From NCBI GenBank assembly GCA_963920665.1, contig OY987267.1, positions 27,204,485 through 27,268,484 on the forward strand: a DNA stretch of 64,000 bases, in the 5' to 3' direction. The position numbers and the translations under genes are program-made. The notes beneath the pieces are model-generated. The model made no database searches. It saw only the letters and a list, made by a program, of their open reading frames with translations, and had not been told where the DNA came from. This DNA is from Straminergon stramineum (lineage: Eukaryota > Streptophyta > Bryopsida > Hypnales > Calliergonaceae). Of this stretch, positions 36,580-47,146 are shown piece by piece (within the stretch, counting starts at the first letter, position 1; each line of letters starts with the position of its first letter).

Positions 36580-36770
36580 CTATGAGAGGATAGAGTCCCG
36601 AAAGACGAATTCGGGTGGTTTCATGAACCATGGTTTACCCATGAGGAGGTCCACCACTTGCGCACATGTTGGTCTTTTGTTAACATCAACATCAACTAGT
36701 TCACGTAACTTCATGGCAAAATACCTTGATGACTCATGATTTCTAAATAAGTCCTTGTCGTATTCAACCA
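36580..36770 (-). pseudogene. Possible protein-kinase C-terminal fragment cut by Copia A
   Basis: A 63-codon minus-strand frame contains AMKLRELVDVDVNKRPTCAQ followed by VVDLL. This has the form of kinase subdomain XI, where an invariant arginine precedes PT and a helix ending in LL. The frame enters the Copia A LTR at 36771, and no upstream kinase subdomains remain in the window next to it. The match is short and the C-terminal tail (GKPWFMKPPEF) is not one I recognise, so another family is possible. An origin as a captured or truncated host gene is an inference. Confidence 0.35.
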
Positions 36771-37068
36771 TGTTGAAGGAAGTGAGTAGGATGTCATAGG
36801 TTGTTTGAAGTAGGTCTTAAGTATGGGCTAACCTTAGTTATGTGTTGTTTGTAGTAAAAGCAATGAGATATTAGAGAGGGGAAGCCCTCTAAGTGGTGCC
36901 TATAGAGAGGGGCATAGCTCTTAGACAATTATCCCATATGGTTAGTCATTGCACTTGGTAGTAGAGTAGTATAAGAAGGCAACCCCTAGCATGGGTTGAA
37001 TATCCCTTTCTCACACTTGTTTGTGTTCCTCTTCATTGAAATACATTCTTTTGTTCTCTTTCTCAATA

Positions 37069-37081
37069 GGTTATGGGCCCA
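37069..37081 (+). promoter_or_regulatory. Primer-binding site of Copia A, initiator tRNA-Met half type
   Basis: GGTTATGGGCCCA is complementary to the anticodon stem-loop of plant initiator tRNA-Met (TGGGCCCATAACC, containing the CAT anticodon), and not to the tRNA 3' end. This matches the half-tRNA priming known from Drosophila copia. It lies 3 bases after the LTR end. Confidence 0.8.
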
Positions 37082-37349
37082 CTCATGTGAGTTGCTAGTA
37101 GAGATTTGATCTCATTGCAAGGTGTGTTGGTGGAGGACTATTGGAGCAAGTGGAGTTTGGGGTCGTTTGGAGCATTTGTATTCAAGACTTTTACTTTTTA
37201 GTGAGGTATTTTCTTGGTTTGATATCATTTGTGCTCATTGAGGGTTGATTTAGCGTCTTAGAGCCTTAGTTGGAAGCTAGGATTTGACCTAGTCTTCTAT
37301 AGGTGTTGATTTGTGCATCTGGGGCTTCATTTGAGAGATTTGGAGCATT

Positions 37350-37720
37350 TCAGTGCCCATTGGAGAGATTTGCATCATTTGAGGTCTGATTTGAAGGTAT
37401 TAGTCCAATAGAGTGTGCATTGGAGTGATTCGAATCACTTGGGGTATGAATTGAGAGTATTAGTCCAATAGAGTGTGCATTGGAGAGATTTGCATCACTT
37501 GAGGTCTAATTTGGGAATATTAGTCCAATAGAGTGTGCATTGCGAAGATTTGCATCACTTGAGGTCTGATTTGAGAGATTTGCATCACTTGAGGTTTGAT
37601 TTGAGAGTATTAGTCCAATAGAGTGTGCATTAGAGAGATTTAGACTACTTGGGGTCTGAATTGAGAGATTAGGACCATAAAGGGTCTTATTAGTGTGATT
37701 TGGGGCCTTATTGGACATAG
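37350..37720 (+). repeat. 60 bp tandem repeat in the Copia A leader
   Basis: The phrase TAGTCCAATAGAGTGTGCAT begins at 37401, 37461 and 37521 (exactly 60 bp apart) and again at 37611. It alternates with GAGATTTGCATCACTTGAGG. The array lies between the primer-binding site and gag and is non-coding. Confidence 0.85.
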
Positions 37721-37811
37721 TGCAACCACAAGAGGGTTGCTTGGGCATTTGGAGATTAGATTGGAGTGATTAGAATCACTTGGGCTTATATTGGAGGAGG
37801 AGTCATCCAAC

Positions 37812-38712
37812 ATGGCCACTAGTGATGGAGACAACGTGAGGGTCATTGACAAGTTCAATGGAGAGAACTTTGGTCTATGGAAGTTCAAGATGGAGATGAT
37901 CTTAGCGGAGAAGGACTTGTGGGAGATTGTGGAGGACACCGAGGAACCACCCCCAACTGATGCCGATGCCAAAGTCAAGAAGTCCTATGAGAGGAGGGTC
38001 AAGAAGGCCTTCTCCATGATTGCTTGCAATCTTGTGGATAGGCAACTTGCACATGTTCGAGCATGCAAGGGACCCGCGGAAGCATGGAAGGTATTGTGCA
38101 ACATCCATGAAACAAAGAGTTTATCCAACATGTTATTCATTCGACGCAAGTTCTTCACATGCAAGATGCAAGAGAACGAAGACATGCTGGACCACATGAA
38201 CAAGGTGAAGGCTCTTGCGGACCAATTGGCTTGTTTGGAGGTGCCCGTCACGGATGGAGACATGGTTATGACTTTGCTTGAGAGCTTGCCACCTTCTTAT
38301 GAGTATCTCATCACGGCATTGGAGACAAGACCCATGTCAGAGCTCACTCTTGACTTTATCACCGCAAGATTGATGCATGAGATGGCCAAGAGGAAGGAGA
38401 ATGAGACCCAAGAAGGAGGGGCAGCACTCTACTTACGAAATGGCCAAGGGGGGAGCTCACAACCATGCAAGGAGACACGCACGTGCTACAATTGTGGTAA
38501 GCCCGGCCACCTTGCAAGGTTTTGTAAGCAACCCAAGAAGGAGAGTGCAAACAAGGCAAGTGTGGAGGAGGAGTTTGCGTTTGCTGCCAATGATGGGTAT
38601 GACAACACCAACATGTTCAAGTGGATCATCGACTCGGGTGCAACACAACACATGACCCCACATAGGCAAGCATTTCTCACTTATCAATCTATTAGCAACC
38701 GCAAGGTGTATT
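37812..38712 (+). pseudogene. Copia A gag-pol, 5' part only
   Basis: The start is set at ATG 37812, which aligns with the start of the Copia B gag, although the frame is open 7 codons further up. Gag has VRVIDKFNGENFGLWKFKM near its N-terminus, CNIHETKSLSNMLF in the middle and a CCHC zinc knuckle (CYNCGKPGHLARFC) at about 38484-38525. It runs straight into the protease motif WIIDSGATQHM at about 38622, so gag and pol share one frame, as usual in plant Copia. The frame is intact to 38712 and ends only because the Copia B LTR begins at 38713. The few residues beyond are LTR-encoded. Confidence 0.9.
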
Positions 38713-38957
38713 TGTTGAAGATCATGTACATATTAGTATAGATAGTGTACATTCAGCCCTAGGAGTAGGATTAGACTCTTAGTTAGACTTAGAGTCTATT
38801 GGGTGTTGCTTGTAGTCAAAGGCAGCCCAAGGTTGCTAGTTATCCCACATGGTTTGTGGATAACTAGTGAAAGGCTTTATGCTTATGTTCAGCCCATTCA
38901 TGGGCCTTGGTATCTTCTACCATCTAAGTAAAGCCTTTCTCCATTCAAAACGCAATA

Positions 38958-38970
38958 GGTTATGGGCCCA
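38958..38970 (+). promoter_or_regulatory. Primer-binding site of Copia B, initiator tRNA-Met half type
   Basis: It is the same 13-mer as in Copia A, GGTTATGGGCCCA, and is placed identically 3 bases after the LTR end (both read CA-ATAGGTTATGGGCCCA). The conserved site in two elements whose LTRs differ strongly supports its function as the primer-binding site. Confidence 0.8.
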
Positions 38971-39397
38971 CACACTTGGCGTTGCACATGAGGGAGAAAT
39001 TCAATTCATTTGGAGAAGTTCTTGGAGCTTGGAGGAGCATATTGAATTTGGGCTCTTGGTCACCTACAAACCATATGGTGTGAGTAAATTTTTTCAAAAC
39101 AAAGAAAAAAGGTCTTTCAATTGCATCTCTTGTTTTGAGCTTTTGTGGGCTGGTTTGTGAGGTTTAGAGTTCATTTTTGAGTGTGAGATTGCTCATGATT
39201 GAAATCAGACCTACTTAGGGCTGGTTTCATGCTCCTTGTTTGAGTTTGTGCTTGCAAGTGTACATTGGCAACCCATTGGGGCTGATTGTGCACTTGGGTA
39301 CATTGGTGATTGTCATTTTAGCAATTGCAATCTTGTGAGAGTCCTTGGTAAGGCTTGGTAGCATTTGTGGGTTGCATTAGGCGTTTCCATGCATTGA

Positions 39398-39625
39398 GGG
39401 CTGAGTGGTGCCCTTATGAGTGAGTGAGACAAAATTGTGATCCTAAGAGGGCTGATTTGTGCCCTTGTGAGTGTGTGAGACCAAGTAGAGGACTTTGTGA
39501 AGCAAAAGGGCTAGTTTGTGCCCTTGTGAGTGTGTGAGACCTCATAGTGGACATTGTAAACTCAAGAGGGCTGATTTGTGTCATTGAGAGAGAGTGACAC
39601 CCAATTGGGGTTCTTGAGTGACTTG
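39398..39625 (+). repeat. About 60 bp tandem repeat in the Copia B leader
   Basis: Units starting GGGCTGATTTGTGCCC-like occur at about 39398, 39449, 39508 and 39568 (spacing 51, 59 and 60 bp), each followed by GTGAGTGTGTGAGACC-like sequence. The sequence is unrelated to the Copia A leader repeat, although the period and position are the same. Confidence 0.8.
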
Positions 39626-40014
39626 GTGAGCCAAGTAGGGCTGGTTGAGCCCATTGTGGTCCATGAGGTGCTCATTGTGAGTGGGAGCTTCAATCTAGGG
39701 CTGATTGGAAGCTTTGAGATCTTTGGAGTGTGGAGGATCCAATTTGTGAGGAGAATTGTGAGGAGAATTGTGATTTTGAAGTAGAACCAGCCCATGACGA
39801 GCATGTGGTGGTTGTGAGCTTCATTAGGGTCTGATTTGGTGTGGAGAGGAAGTCTTGTGCTTGTGAGGAGTGGTGTGGCGTTCTTAGGGTTGCAAGGTGC
39901 TTGTGAGGGCTGATTGGTCCCATTTCAGCCCAATTCGCCCCAAGGGAGGTTTTGGAGGGTGAATTCAGATTGGAGACCTTGTGGGTGCTGCCAACAAGTG
40001 GGAGCTGATTCAAC

Positions 40015-40744
40015 ATGGCCTCAAGTGGAGGAGAGGGCGTCCGCATCATTGACAAGTTCAATGGGGAGAATTTTGGGATGTGGAAGTTCAAGATGGAGAT
40101 GATTCTTGCGAAGAAGGATTTGTGGGAGGTGGTGGATGGGAGTGAGGAGCCTCCAAGTGAAGATGCTGATTTGAAGACCAAGAAGGCGTTTGAGAGGAAG
40201 GAGAAGAAGGCCTTTGCTCTCATAGCCATCAATCTTGTGGACCGGCAAATTGCTCACATCCGCCATTGCAAAGGACCAGCCCAAGCATGGACCACCCTTT
40301 GCAACATCCATGAGACCAAGAGCCTCTCCAACATTCTCTTTCTAAGGCGGAAGTTCTTCACTATGAAGATGCAAGAGGAGGATGACATCTTGGATCATGT
40401 CAACAAGATCAAGGCCCTTGCGGATCAGCTTGCTTGCTTGCTTGGAGGCCCCCGTCACGGATGGAGATGTGGTGATGACCTTGTTGGAGAGTTTGCCACC
40501 ATCCTATGAGTACCTCATCACCGCCTTGGAGACAAGACCCACCAAGGAGCTGACCATGGAGTTTGTGACGGCACGCTTGATGCATGAGATGACCAAGCGC
40601 AAGGAAAATGAGGCCCAAGGGGAGGGATCAGCCCTTGTCTCAAGACATGGCAAGGGAGGCAACACCAAGGCGTTCAAGGAGACAAGGACGTGCTTCAATT
40701 GTGGCAAATCAGGCCACATTGCCAAGCATTGCAAGGGCAGCTAA
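40015..40744 (+). pseudogene. Copia B gag, with a 4 bp frameshift and a TAA at the gag-pol border
   Basis: The ATG at 40015 opens a frame colinear with Copia A gag (IIDKFNGENFGMWKFKMEMI, CNIHETKSLSNILF). At about 40437-40444 four extra bases relative to A, in a repeated GCTT/CTTG context, shift the frame. The correct frame resumes and continues through a CCHC knuckle (CFNCGKSGHIAKHC). It then meets TAA at 40742-40744, after which the same frame continues into protease. As written, this copy cannot make a full gag or a gag-pol fusion without frameshifting and readthrough, so it is most likely dead. Confidence 0.88.
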
Positions 40745-43457
40745 GCCAAAGACAAGGGGAGTGCACACCAAGCTTGCCAAGTGGAGGATGAAGAGGACTT
40801 TGCCTTTGCCACCTATGGAGGAGGGGAGAAGGCCAACATGTTCACTTGGATTGTGGATTCGGGGGCCACTCAATACATGACCAGCCATAGAGATGCCTTC
40901 CACACCTATCAGCCCATTGTGGGGAAGAGGATTCATTTGGGAGACAATGGCATGGTGGAGGCCCTTGGCATGGGGGAGATTCTTGTGGAGGTGCAAGTGG
41001 AGGGGAGGACCAAGAGGATTCAGATCCAAAAGGCCCTCCATGTCCCCAAGTTGCATGCCAATTTGATTTTCGTGAGCCAATTGTCTTTGGGAGGTTTGAA
41101 GGTGCATTTCAACATGGTGGGGTGTGTGGTGAGGTCAGCTAGTGGTGTTTTGATTGCATCAGCCCCCCGTGAGGGCAATTTGTACCACCTTCACTTCACC
41201 AAGGTGAATGGCACTTCCATGGCTTGTGTGGCCCAAGGATCAGCTCATGAAGACCTTGTGGGGCTTTGGCATAGGAGGCTTGGGCACTTGAATGTGAAGA
41301 GCATGAAGAGCCTCCAACACATTGTGAAGGGGCTGAACCTCTCTTCTTGCAAGCATGATTGGAGTTCGTTGGTGTGCAAGGGGTGCATAGAGGGGAAACA
41401 AGCAAGGCAGCCCTTCCCCAAGGATGGGGCCACAAGGGCCAGCAAGCCCTTGGAGCTTGTGCATTCAGATGTGTGTGGGCCAATGAAGACACCATCCATA
41501 GGAGGAGCAAGGTATTTTGTGACTTTCATTGATGATTTCTCACGCAAGATTTGGGTGTACATGCTGAAGTGCAAGAGTGAGGTGTTTGGGCGTTTTGAGA
41601 CTTGGAAGGCCCTTGTGGAGGCCCAATCTGAATGCAAGGTGAAGGTGCTGCGATCGGATAATGGAGGAGAGTATGTGTCCAAGGCCTTTGAGGCCTTCTT
41701 GAAGGCTCATGGCATTGAGCACCACACATCAGCACCTTACACTCCTCAACAAAACGGCGTAGCGGAGCGTGCCAATCGAACCATTGTGGAGATGGCTAGG
41801 TCCATGATTCATGGCCAAGGGCTGAAGTATGAGCTTTGGGGGGAGGCTGTGTCCAATGCGGTGTATACAAGGAACCGGTGCCCCACACAAGCCTTGACAA
41901 GCAAGACCCCCCAAGAAGCTTGGAGTGGAATCAGACCTCATGTGTCTCACATGCGCACCTTTGGATGCATTGCCTATGCCTTGGTGCCAAGTGCCAAGAG
42001 GACCAAGTTGGATGCCAAGGGCACCAAGTGTCTTTTCCTTGGCTATTGTGAGGGAACCAAGGCTTATAGGCTGATGTGTGTGGAGACCAAGGCCATCATC
42101 AAGTGTCGTGATGTGACCTTCTTGGAGGAGGAAGGAGCTGATCCCAAGCTCTTGGAGATGAGCCCAAGTGGGAGTAGTGGAGGACCAGCCCAAATGGTGG
42201 GCACAACTCCAAGAGTGGACATGGAAGAGGAAGGAGATGAAGAGGAGGAAGATGGAGACTTGGTGGAGCCCAAGAAGAAGGTGGCCACACCCAAGGTGAA
42301 GAGACCAGCTGCCCCTTGTCCAAGCACTTCACCCAAGGTGCAAGAGCATGATCAGCCCTTGGAAGAGCAAGAGGAGCCTCGTTATCCAACAAGGACCCGC
42401 AAGCCCCTTGGAGATTGGTGGCTGAATCACATTCTTCCCCCACAACAAGAAGAACAAGCCAATGTGGCTTTCCTTGGAGATCCATCCACACTTGGGGAGG
42501 TGTTGCGTTGTGAGGATGCAAGCAAGTGGGAGGCGGCCATGCAAGAGGAGTACAAGGCCTTCATTGCCAAGGGCACATGGGAACTTGCTGCCCTCCCTCC
42601 CAAGAGGTCAAGTGTGGGTTGCAAGTGGGTTTTCTCCACCAAGAGGGATGCTTTGGGGCACATTGTGAGGTACAAGGCAAGGCTGGTTGCCAAGGGGTTC
42701 TCCCAAGTGGAGGGGGTGGATTTCAATGAGACATTTGCCCTCGTTGCTAAGTTTAGCACCATTAGGTGCATTGTGGCTCTAGGGGCAGCCATGGACTTGG
42801 AGATGCACCAAATGGACGTCAAGACGGCTTTTCTCAATCCCAAGCTAGAGGAGGTCATCTACATGGATCAGCCCCAAGGCTTTGTGCAAGAGGGGCAAGA
42901 GCATCTCAAATGCAAGTTGAACAAGGCCCTCCCCGGGTTGAAGCAATCTGGGAGGGCGTGGTATAGGGATATTGATGGCATGTTTGCAAGGAAGGGCTTC
43001 CAAAGAAGAAATGCTGATCACTCTTTGTACACCATGCAAAGTAGTGAGCATTTGGTGATTGTGATTCTCTATGTGGATGATCTGATCCTCCTCGCAAGTG
43101 ACATGATCAAGATGCTTGAGGTGAAGGCTATGCTTCACAAGGAGTATGAGATGACGGATCTTGGAGAGTTGAGGTATTGCCTTGGAGTGGAGTTCAAGAG
43201 GGATAGGGCTGCCCGCACCATCACCATGAGCCAACACAAGTACCTTGAGGAGATCTTGAAGAGGTTCAACATGGAGGAGTGCAAAGCCATAGGTACACCC
43301 CTTGACACTCATGAGAAGTTGCCCAAGCTCACGGATGTTGATTTTGAGGAAGTGAAGGCTGAAATGCAAGGTGTGCCTTACAAGGCAGCGGTTGGTTGTT
43401 TGATGTATGCCATGGTGGCCACAAGGCCTGATTTGGCCTTCCCGGTGAGTGTTGTGA
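40745..43457 (+). pseudogene. Copia B pol: protease, integrase, reverse transcriptase
   Basis: This is in the same frame as the end of gag, with the first ATG at 40781. Domains in order are: aspartic protease motif DSGAT at about 40856; the GAG-pre-integrase zinc region with LWHRRLGHL and CKGC at about 41267-41380; the integrase core with HSD (about 41463), RSDNGGE (about 41656) and NGVAERANR, giving the D-D-E triad; a proline/acidic linker (about 42120-42400); and reverse transcriptase from GCKWVF (about 42618) through VKTAFLN to the catalytic YVDD (about 43072). The YVDD motif is intact. The frame is open to the gap. RNase H is not present, and the sequence after the gap is a different element, so any translation across the Ns is meaningless. 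The clade looks like a plant Copia with TNT1-94-like pol order. Confidence 0.93.
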
Positions 43458-43657
43458 NNNNNNNNNNNNNNNNNNNNNNNNNNNNNNNNNNNNNNNNNNN
43501 NNNNNNNNNNNNNNNNNNNNNNNNNNNNNNNNNNNNNNNNNNNNNNNNNNNNNNNNNNNNNNNNNNNNNNNNNNNNNNNNNNNNNNNNNNNNNNNNNNNN
43601 NNNNNNNNNNNNNNNNNNNNNNNNNNNNNNNNNNNNNNNNNNNNNNNNNNNNNNNNN
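43458..43657. other. Assembly gap, 200 N
   Basis: Exactly 200 N, which looks like a placeholder and not a measured size. The left side is Copia B reverse transcriptase. The right side is the 3' end of a C-type element on the same strand. At least the RNase H domain and 3' LTR of Copia B, the rest of Copia A and the 5' part of the C-type element are unaccounted for. Confidence 0.95.
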
Positions 43658-44104
43658 TCAACCCTGAACTACTATAATCCGCAGAAGGAGTGGTGGGCCT
43701 ACCACTCAGAAACCTAAGCGGCGAACCCTCTGATGGTCCAACAGAGGCAAAACTAAACCGGAAGAGTGTTGAGGAGGTACAGGAACCAGCCAGAGCGGAT
43801 TGGTTCAGAGTAGTCCTAGGACCGGAATTGTTTAGGTCCTAGAGATTGGGAGAATTGGGTTAACCGGAGGATTAAAGAATTAGATGGGAAGTAATCCGGT
43901 CCTAATTCTCTTGGTGGTTGGTTGTTTCCAGTTTTAGATCTAGGACCGGAAAGGAAGTTTTAGAGGGTGAGAGAGAGCTTACTCGCCCAAATCAAGTAAA
44001 TACTTCACAGAATCTCGTGGGTTCGATCTTTAGAGTCACTTCGTTATGCTCTAGAGTGATTTTTGTGAGCACAATAGGGAATTTACTTATCCTGTGCTGC
44101 AACA
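43658..44104 (+). mobile_element. 3' end of a C-type element (C2)
   Basis: This matches the last ~435 bp of element C (58649-59083), from the AACCACTATAATC-like segment to the terminal CTGTGCTGC(A/G)ACA, and ends at 44104. The two copies share long words such as CAGAATCTCGTGGGTT and GCTCTAGAGTGATTTTTGTG. The 5' part is lost in the gap. It is non-coding here. Confidence 0.75.
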
Positions 44105-45843
44105 CAAGACCGACTATAAATTGTATTATTGCACTAAAATGCACTTCCAAAAACCTTAAGTTCAAATGAAGAGCTATCAAACTCATTACACAATCCACCT
44201 TGCAATTGTTGAAATGCAATTTTTTTTATAAGTAGAAATTGCAATTAACTCCAAATCAACATTTGCATGTTAAAATTTTCAATGGTGAAAATCATGAAAA
44301 CACTTTACTCTTTCTATTGGGACCATTTTCAAAACAAATGGATAAGTATAATTTTTAAGATCTCAAATCAAGTGAAATTTGCAAGCTTTATTCTTCCACT
44401 AAGATACATGTATGCCATAGAGTATCTCTCAAAAATCAAGTATTTAAATTTTCAGTGAAAAATTTAAAAATTCAATAGTTTACCTTCAAAACTGCCCATA
44501 AAATTTTTTTAACTGGTCATTTGAATTTAACTACCTATCCCAAAATGAGCTTGAAATTTCAGATTGACCATATATGGTTAGTTAGGCAATTAGGGGTTAA
44601 GAGGTAAGCACAATTCCAAAAGGAGGCAAGATGGTGAATGAGGATGGATTCAAGGCAGTCTTTGATCACCTCATAGATGAGGTTTACTACAAGGTGAGTT
44701 CCTCAATCATATTTTTTTTCCTTTGAATCTCTTAATTAGAAACCTTAAACCATAGCCAAAGTACAAGTTAGATTTAGACCATTAAGGTTAGATTTTATTT
44801 CAAGTTTAGTTTAGAAACTTGTAGAATAGTTCTAGAGGTTTCTGAAAAGAGAAGACACTTAAAAAATAGAGTTAAAACAAGTATAATACAAGTGGATGAA
44901 GTTGAGGAGCTAGATTCAATGAAAATTAGTCAACTTCATCTAAAAGGAACAAGAAGAGAAACTTAGAAGTAGAAAAAATCCAGAAATTGAAAGTTAATTA
45001 AAAATTGATTTCGACTTCTAAGTTGAACGTAATTAGCGGATGAAGTTTGAAGTATGAATCAATGGCTCATCCATCTCTAACTTTTACTATAAAGTCCAAT
45101 GTTTAAGTAATTTAGCAACTCGTATAAGTGAAATCAAATTTTTTTGAAGAACAAGTCCTAAAATTCTAAAAATAGTAAATTAAGAGAAGTACTTCAACGC
45201 CCTTAGGAAAAGGTAGATGTTAAATTTATAGGCTTTGAAGATAACCTAGGAAGAAATTTAGATTAAGAATCTCATAGAAGAAGATTAGGGGAATCCATAA
45301 CTCACACAAACTTTGAAAACCACTTAGAAATCCATAAGATAATGGAGGATGAAGTTTAGAATGAAGAATGGGTGAACTGAAGTTAGAGGATTATGTCCAT
45401 CCAAGTCTAAACTTAGGATTCAGATAGTAGGTTTTAACTTAAAATCAAAGCTAATTCCCAAATCAAATCAAGTTTAGGAATTGGTAGAAAAGGATGGATG
45501 AAATTTAAACTGCCATTCCGAAGGCTAAACTTCATTGAATTGTAACTTTCTCTAGGAGCATCAAATTTGAATGAATTTTTTGTTTCTAGAAATGAAATGA
45601 TCTAATATTTAACTTAAAATTGTTGAATTGTGATTGTGACCTTTTTCTCTTATAAACCACAGTAGCCTTTTTTAGTTTAACTATTGGCCAAAAGTTGATC
45701 TTTGTTTAAATTAGGAAGATTCATTGCTAGGAAAGCATAATGGACCATGCCTAGGCACCGATTAAAATGAATTTTCACACAAACCCTAAAACCTAGTTGT
45801 ATCCATTTAAATACCAACAATGGTATTGAAACACTCACAATAA
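44105..45843. other. Unassigned AT-rich DNA
   Basis: No gene was proven. TTAGGGGTTAA at about 44590-44600 could be the end of another piggyBac-type element whose other end is not seen. A short exon-like stretch, ATGGTGAATGAGGATGGATT..., ending in AAG-GTGAGT at about 44631-44697, is followed by DNA rich in GGATGAA(A/G)TTT motifs on both strands, similar to 62.8-63.7 kb. Confidence 0.4.
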
Positions 45844-46961
45844 TTAACCCCTAAAGTCCCATTGTCCCTACAAGGGACGAAATTGATTTCGGGTAGGCTT
45901 GTTTAGTCTCAATTTCTACCACATATTTTTGAAACTCTTAGCACTCGTATAGTTTTTCAAGAGCTTCAAGCCCATAGAATTTTTATATAAAACGGACCTT
46001 TGGTTAAAAAGTTATGAGCTTTTTTTGTGAAAATGGGAGAGAGAGGGCAGCTTGGGCAGGGCTAGTCACCTTGACTTTGGCTGGGGCAAGGCTTGGGCAA
46101 TCTGGTGCAAAAAAGCAAAGGCAATAGGTATACAAAGGATCCGGGGAAGACCAAACATGGTGGATGAAGGGGGAAGGAATAAAGTGGACCAAGGTAGGGG
46201 GAGGTTGTACATTGCTTGGCCAATAGTGCGCACCGCTTGGCCGGCACAACATTGCATGGCTAGCACTCTACACAGCCTACACGTTTGCGCCTACTCGCAG
46301 GTTGCACCACCTTGGCTTGCTGTTGTGTAGCACAGCCATTCATTGGAGGGATTGATTACCTCCAAGTTGACAATTGAATGTCAAATTGACACAAAATTAG
46401 AAACAATGACGTCTGCTCATTTTCCTCAAGAGCTTTGATATTGGAAATTTCAATGCATAGGCCAAAAACCGTTTTCTAAGAAAAGTTACAATGTCTACTT
46501 GCAACTTGCAATTGGCAAAATTTGTCAAATTTTTGACTACTATAAAGGCATGAATTCAATTTACAACACCTAATTGAAGTAAGAAACACAATAAACAAAA
46601 AAATTCTGTAAAATTAGCATACTTTTGGTCTAGATTTCCACCCTACCTCCTTCACTTCTCACTTTAGCACCACCACTTGTACAATCACGTCAATTTTAGC
46701 AAAATTTCTACAACTACTCATTAATGCTTCACCTACCTAACACATCATGGAAGAAGTAGTTGCAATTATACACTCTATGCTTTCTATTTGTGAAATTGCT
46801 CACCTACATAAACACAAGCAAGAAAAAAATTCACACTTCTCTGCACTTCAAGAGGCGTTTCTTGTTATAGTCAATGAGCTTCAAGTGTTTCAGATTTGTT
46901 AACACAAAAGAAGAGCAATGCCTTAGAGGGGAAGAAGAAGCTCAAGAAATGAGGTAATACA

Positions 46962-47146
46962 TTGTCCTTCAACTTCTCTCAACATCTAGCTTTACTACTC
47001 ATTTGTCTAATGGGGCTCCACATTTGTATATTACAAATTGCTTGGGATGGTCTGCTCGTACGTCGCAACTGCTGCTTACTCCAAGCTCAAGCTCAGAGGT
47101 TGTCTAGCACTTCTCCCTCACCACCGAGAAGCCCAACACTCCCACA
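46962..47146 (+). pseudogene. piggyBac gene, segment 1 (upstream of CACTA)
   Basis: An open stretch leading up to the CACTA insertion. Its last codons (TLPH-like, Ser/Pro-rich) join in frame to 53113 when the CACTA element and one ACA duplication are removed. There is no ATG at the beginning of this stretch. ATGAG-GTAATAC at about 46948-46959 could be an exon end followed by an intron, so the true start is unresolved. This part of piggyBac proteins is poorly conserved, so it adds little functional information. Confidence 0.5.

Larger units (their letters stand above)
36771..38712 (+). mobile_element. Copia retrotransposon A, truncated by insertion of Copia B
   Basis: The 5' LTR is 36771-37065 (295 bp), starting TGTTGAAGG and ending TCTCA. 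It is followed by a primer-binding site, GGTTATGGGCCCA, at 37069-37081, and a leader with 60 bp tandem repeats. The gag-pol frame opens at about 37812 and runs to 38712, where Copia B begins. The protease, integrase and reverse transcriptase beyond the first protease motif are not seen after B, because the sequence past B is lost in the gap at 43458. The 3' LTR is not in the window. Confidence 0.85.
38713..43457 (+). mobile_element. Copia retrotransposon B, nested in Copia A, 3' end lost in assembly gap
   Basis: The 5' LTR is 38713-38954 (242 bp), starting TGTTGAAGAT and ending AACGCA, and is quite different in sequence from the A LTR. The primer-binding site GGTTATGGGCCCA follows at 38958-38970, then a ~1 kb leader, gag (40015-40744) and pol (from 40745). 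The element cuts Copia A directly after its protease active site. The expected left target duplication is GTATT (38708-38712), but its partner, the RNase H domain and the 3' LTR are missing in or beyond the gap at 43458-43657. Confidence 0.88.

Noticed and set aside
43458..43717. Continuation of the Copia B pol frame through the Ns to 43717
   Set aside because: The gap has no sequence, and the DNA after it is the 3' part of a C-type element, not RNase H. The frame agreement is accidental.
44590..44600. TTAGGGGTTAA as the right end of another piggyBac element
   Set aside because: Only a short terminal match is present and no left end was found between the gap and this point. Noted but not annotated as an element.
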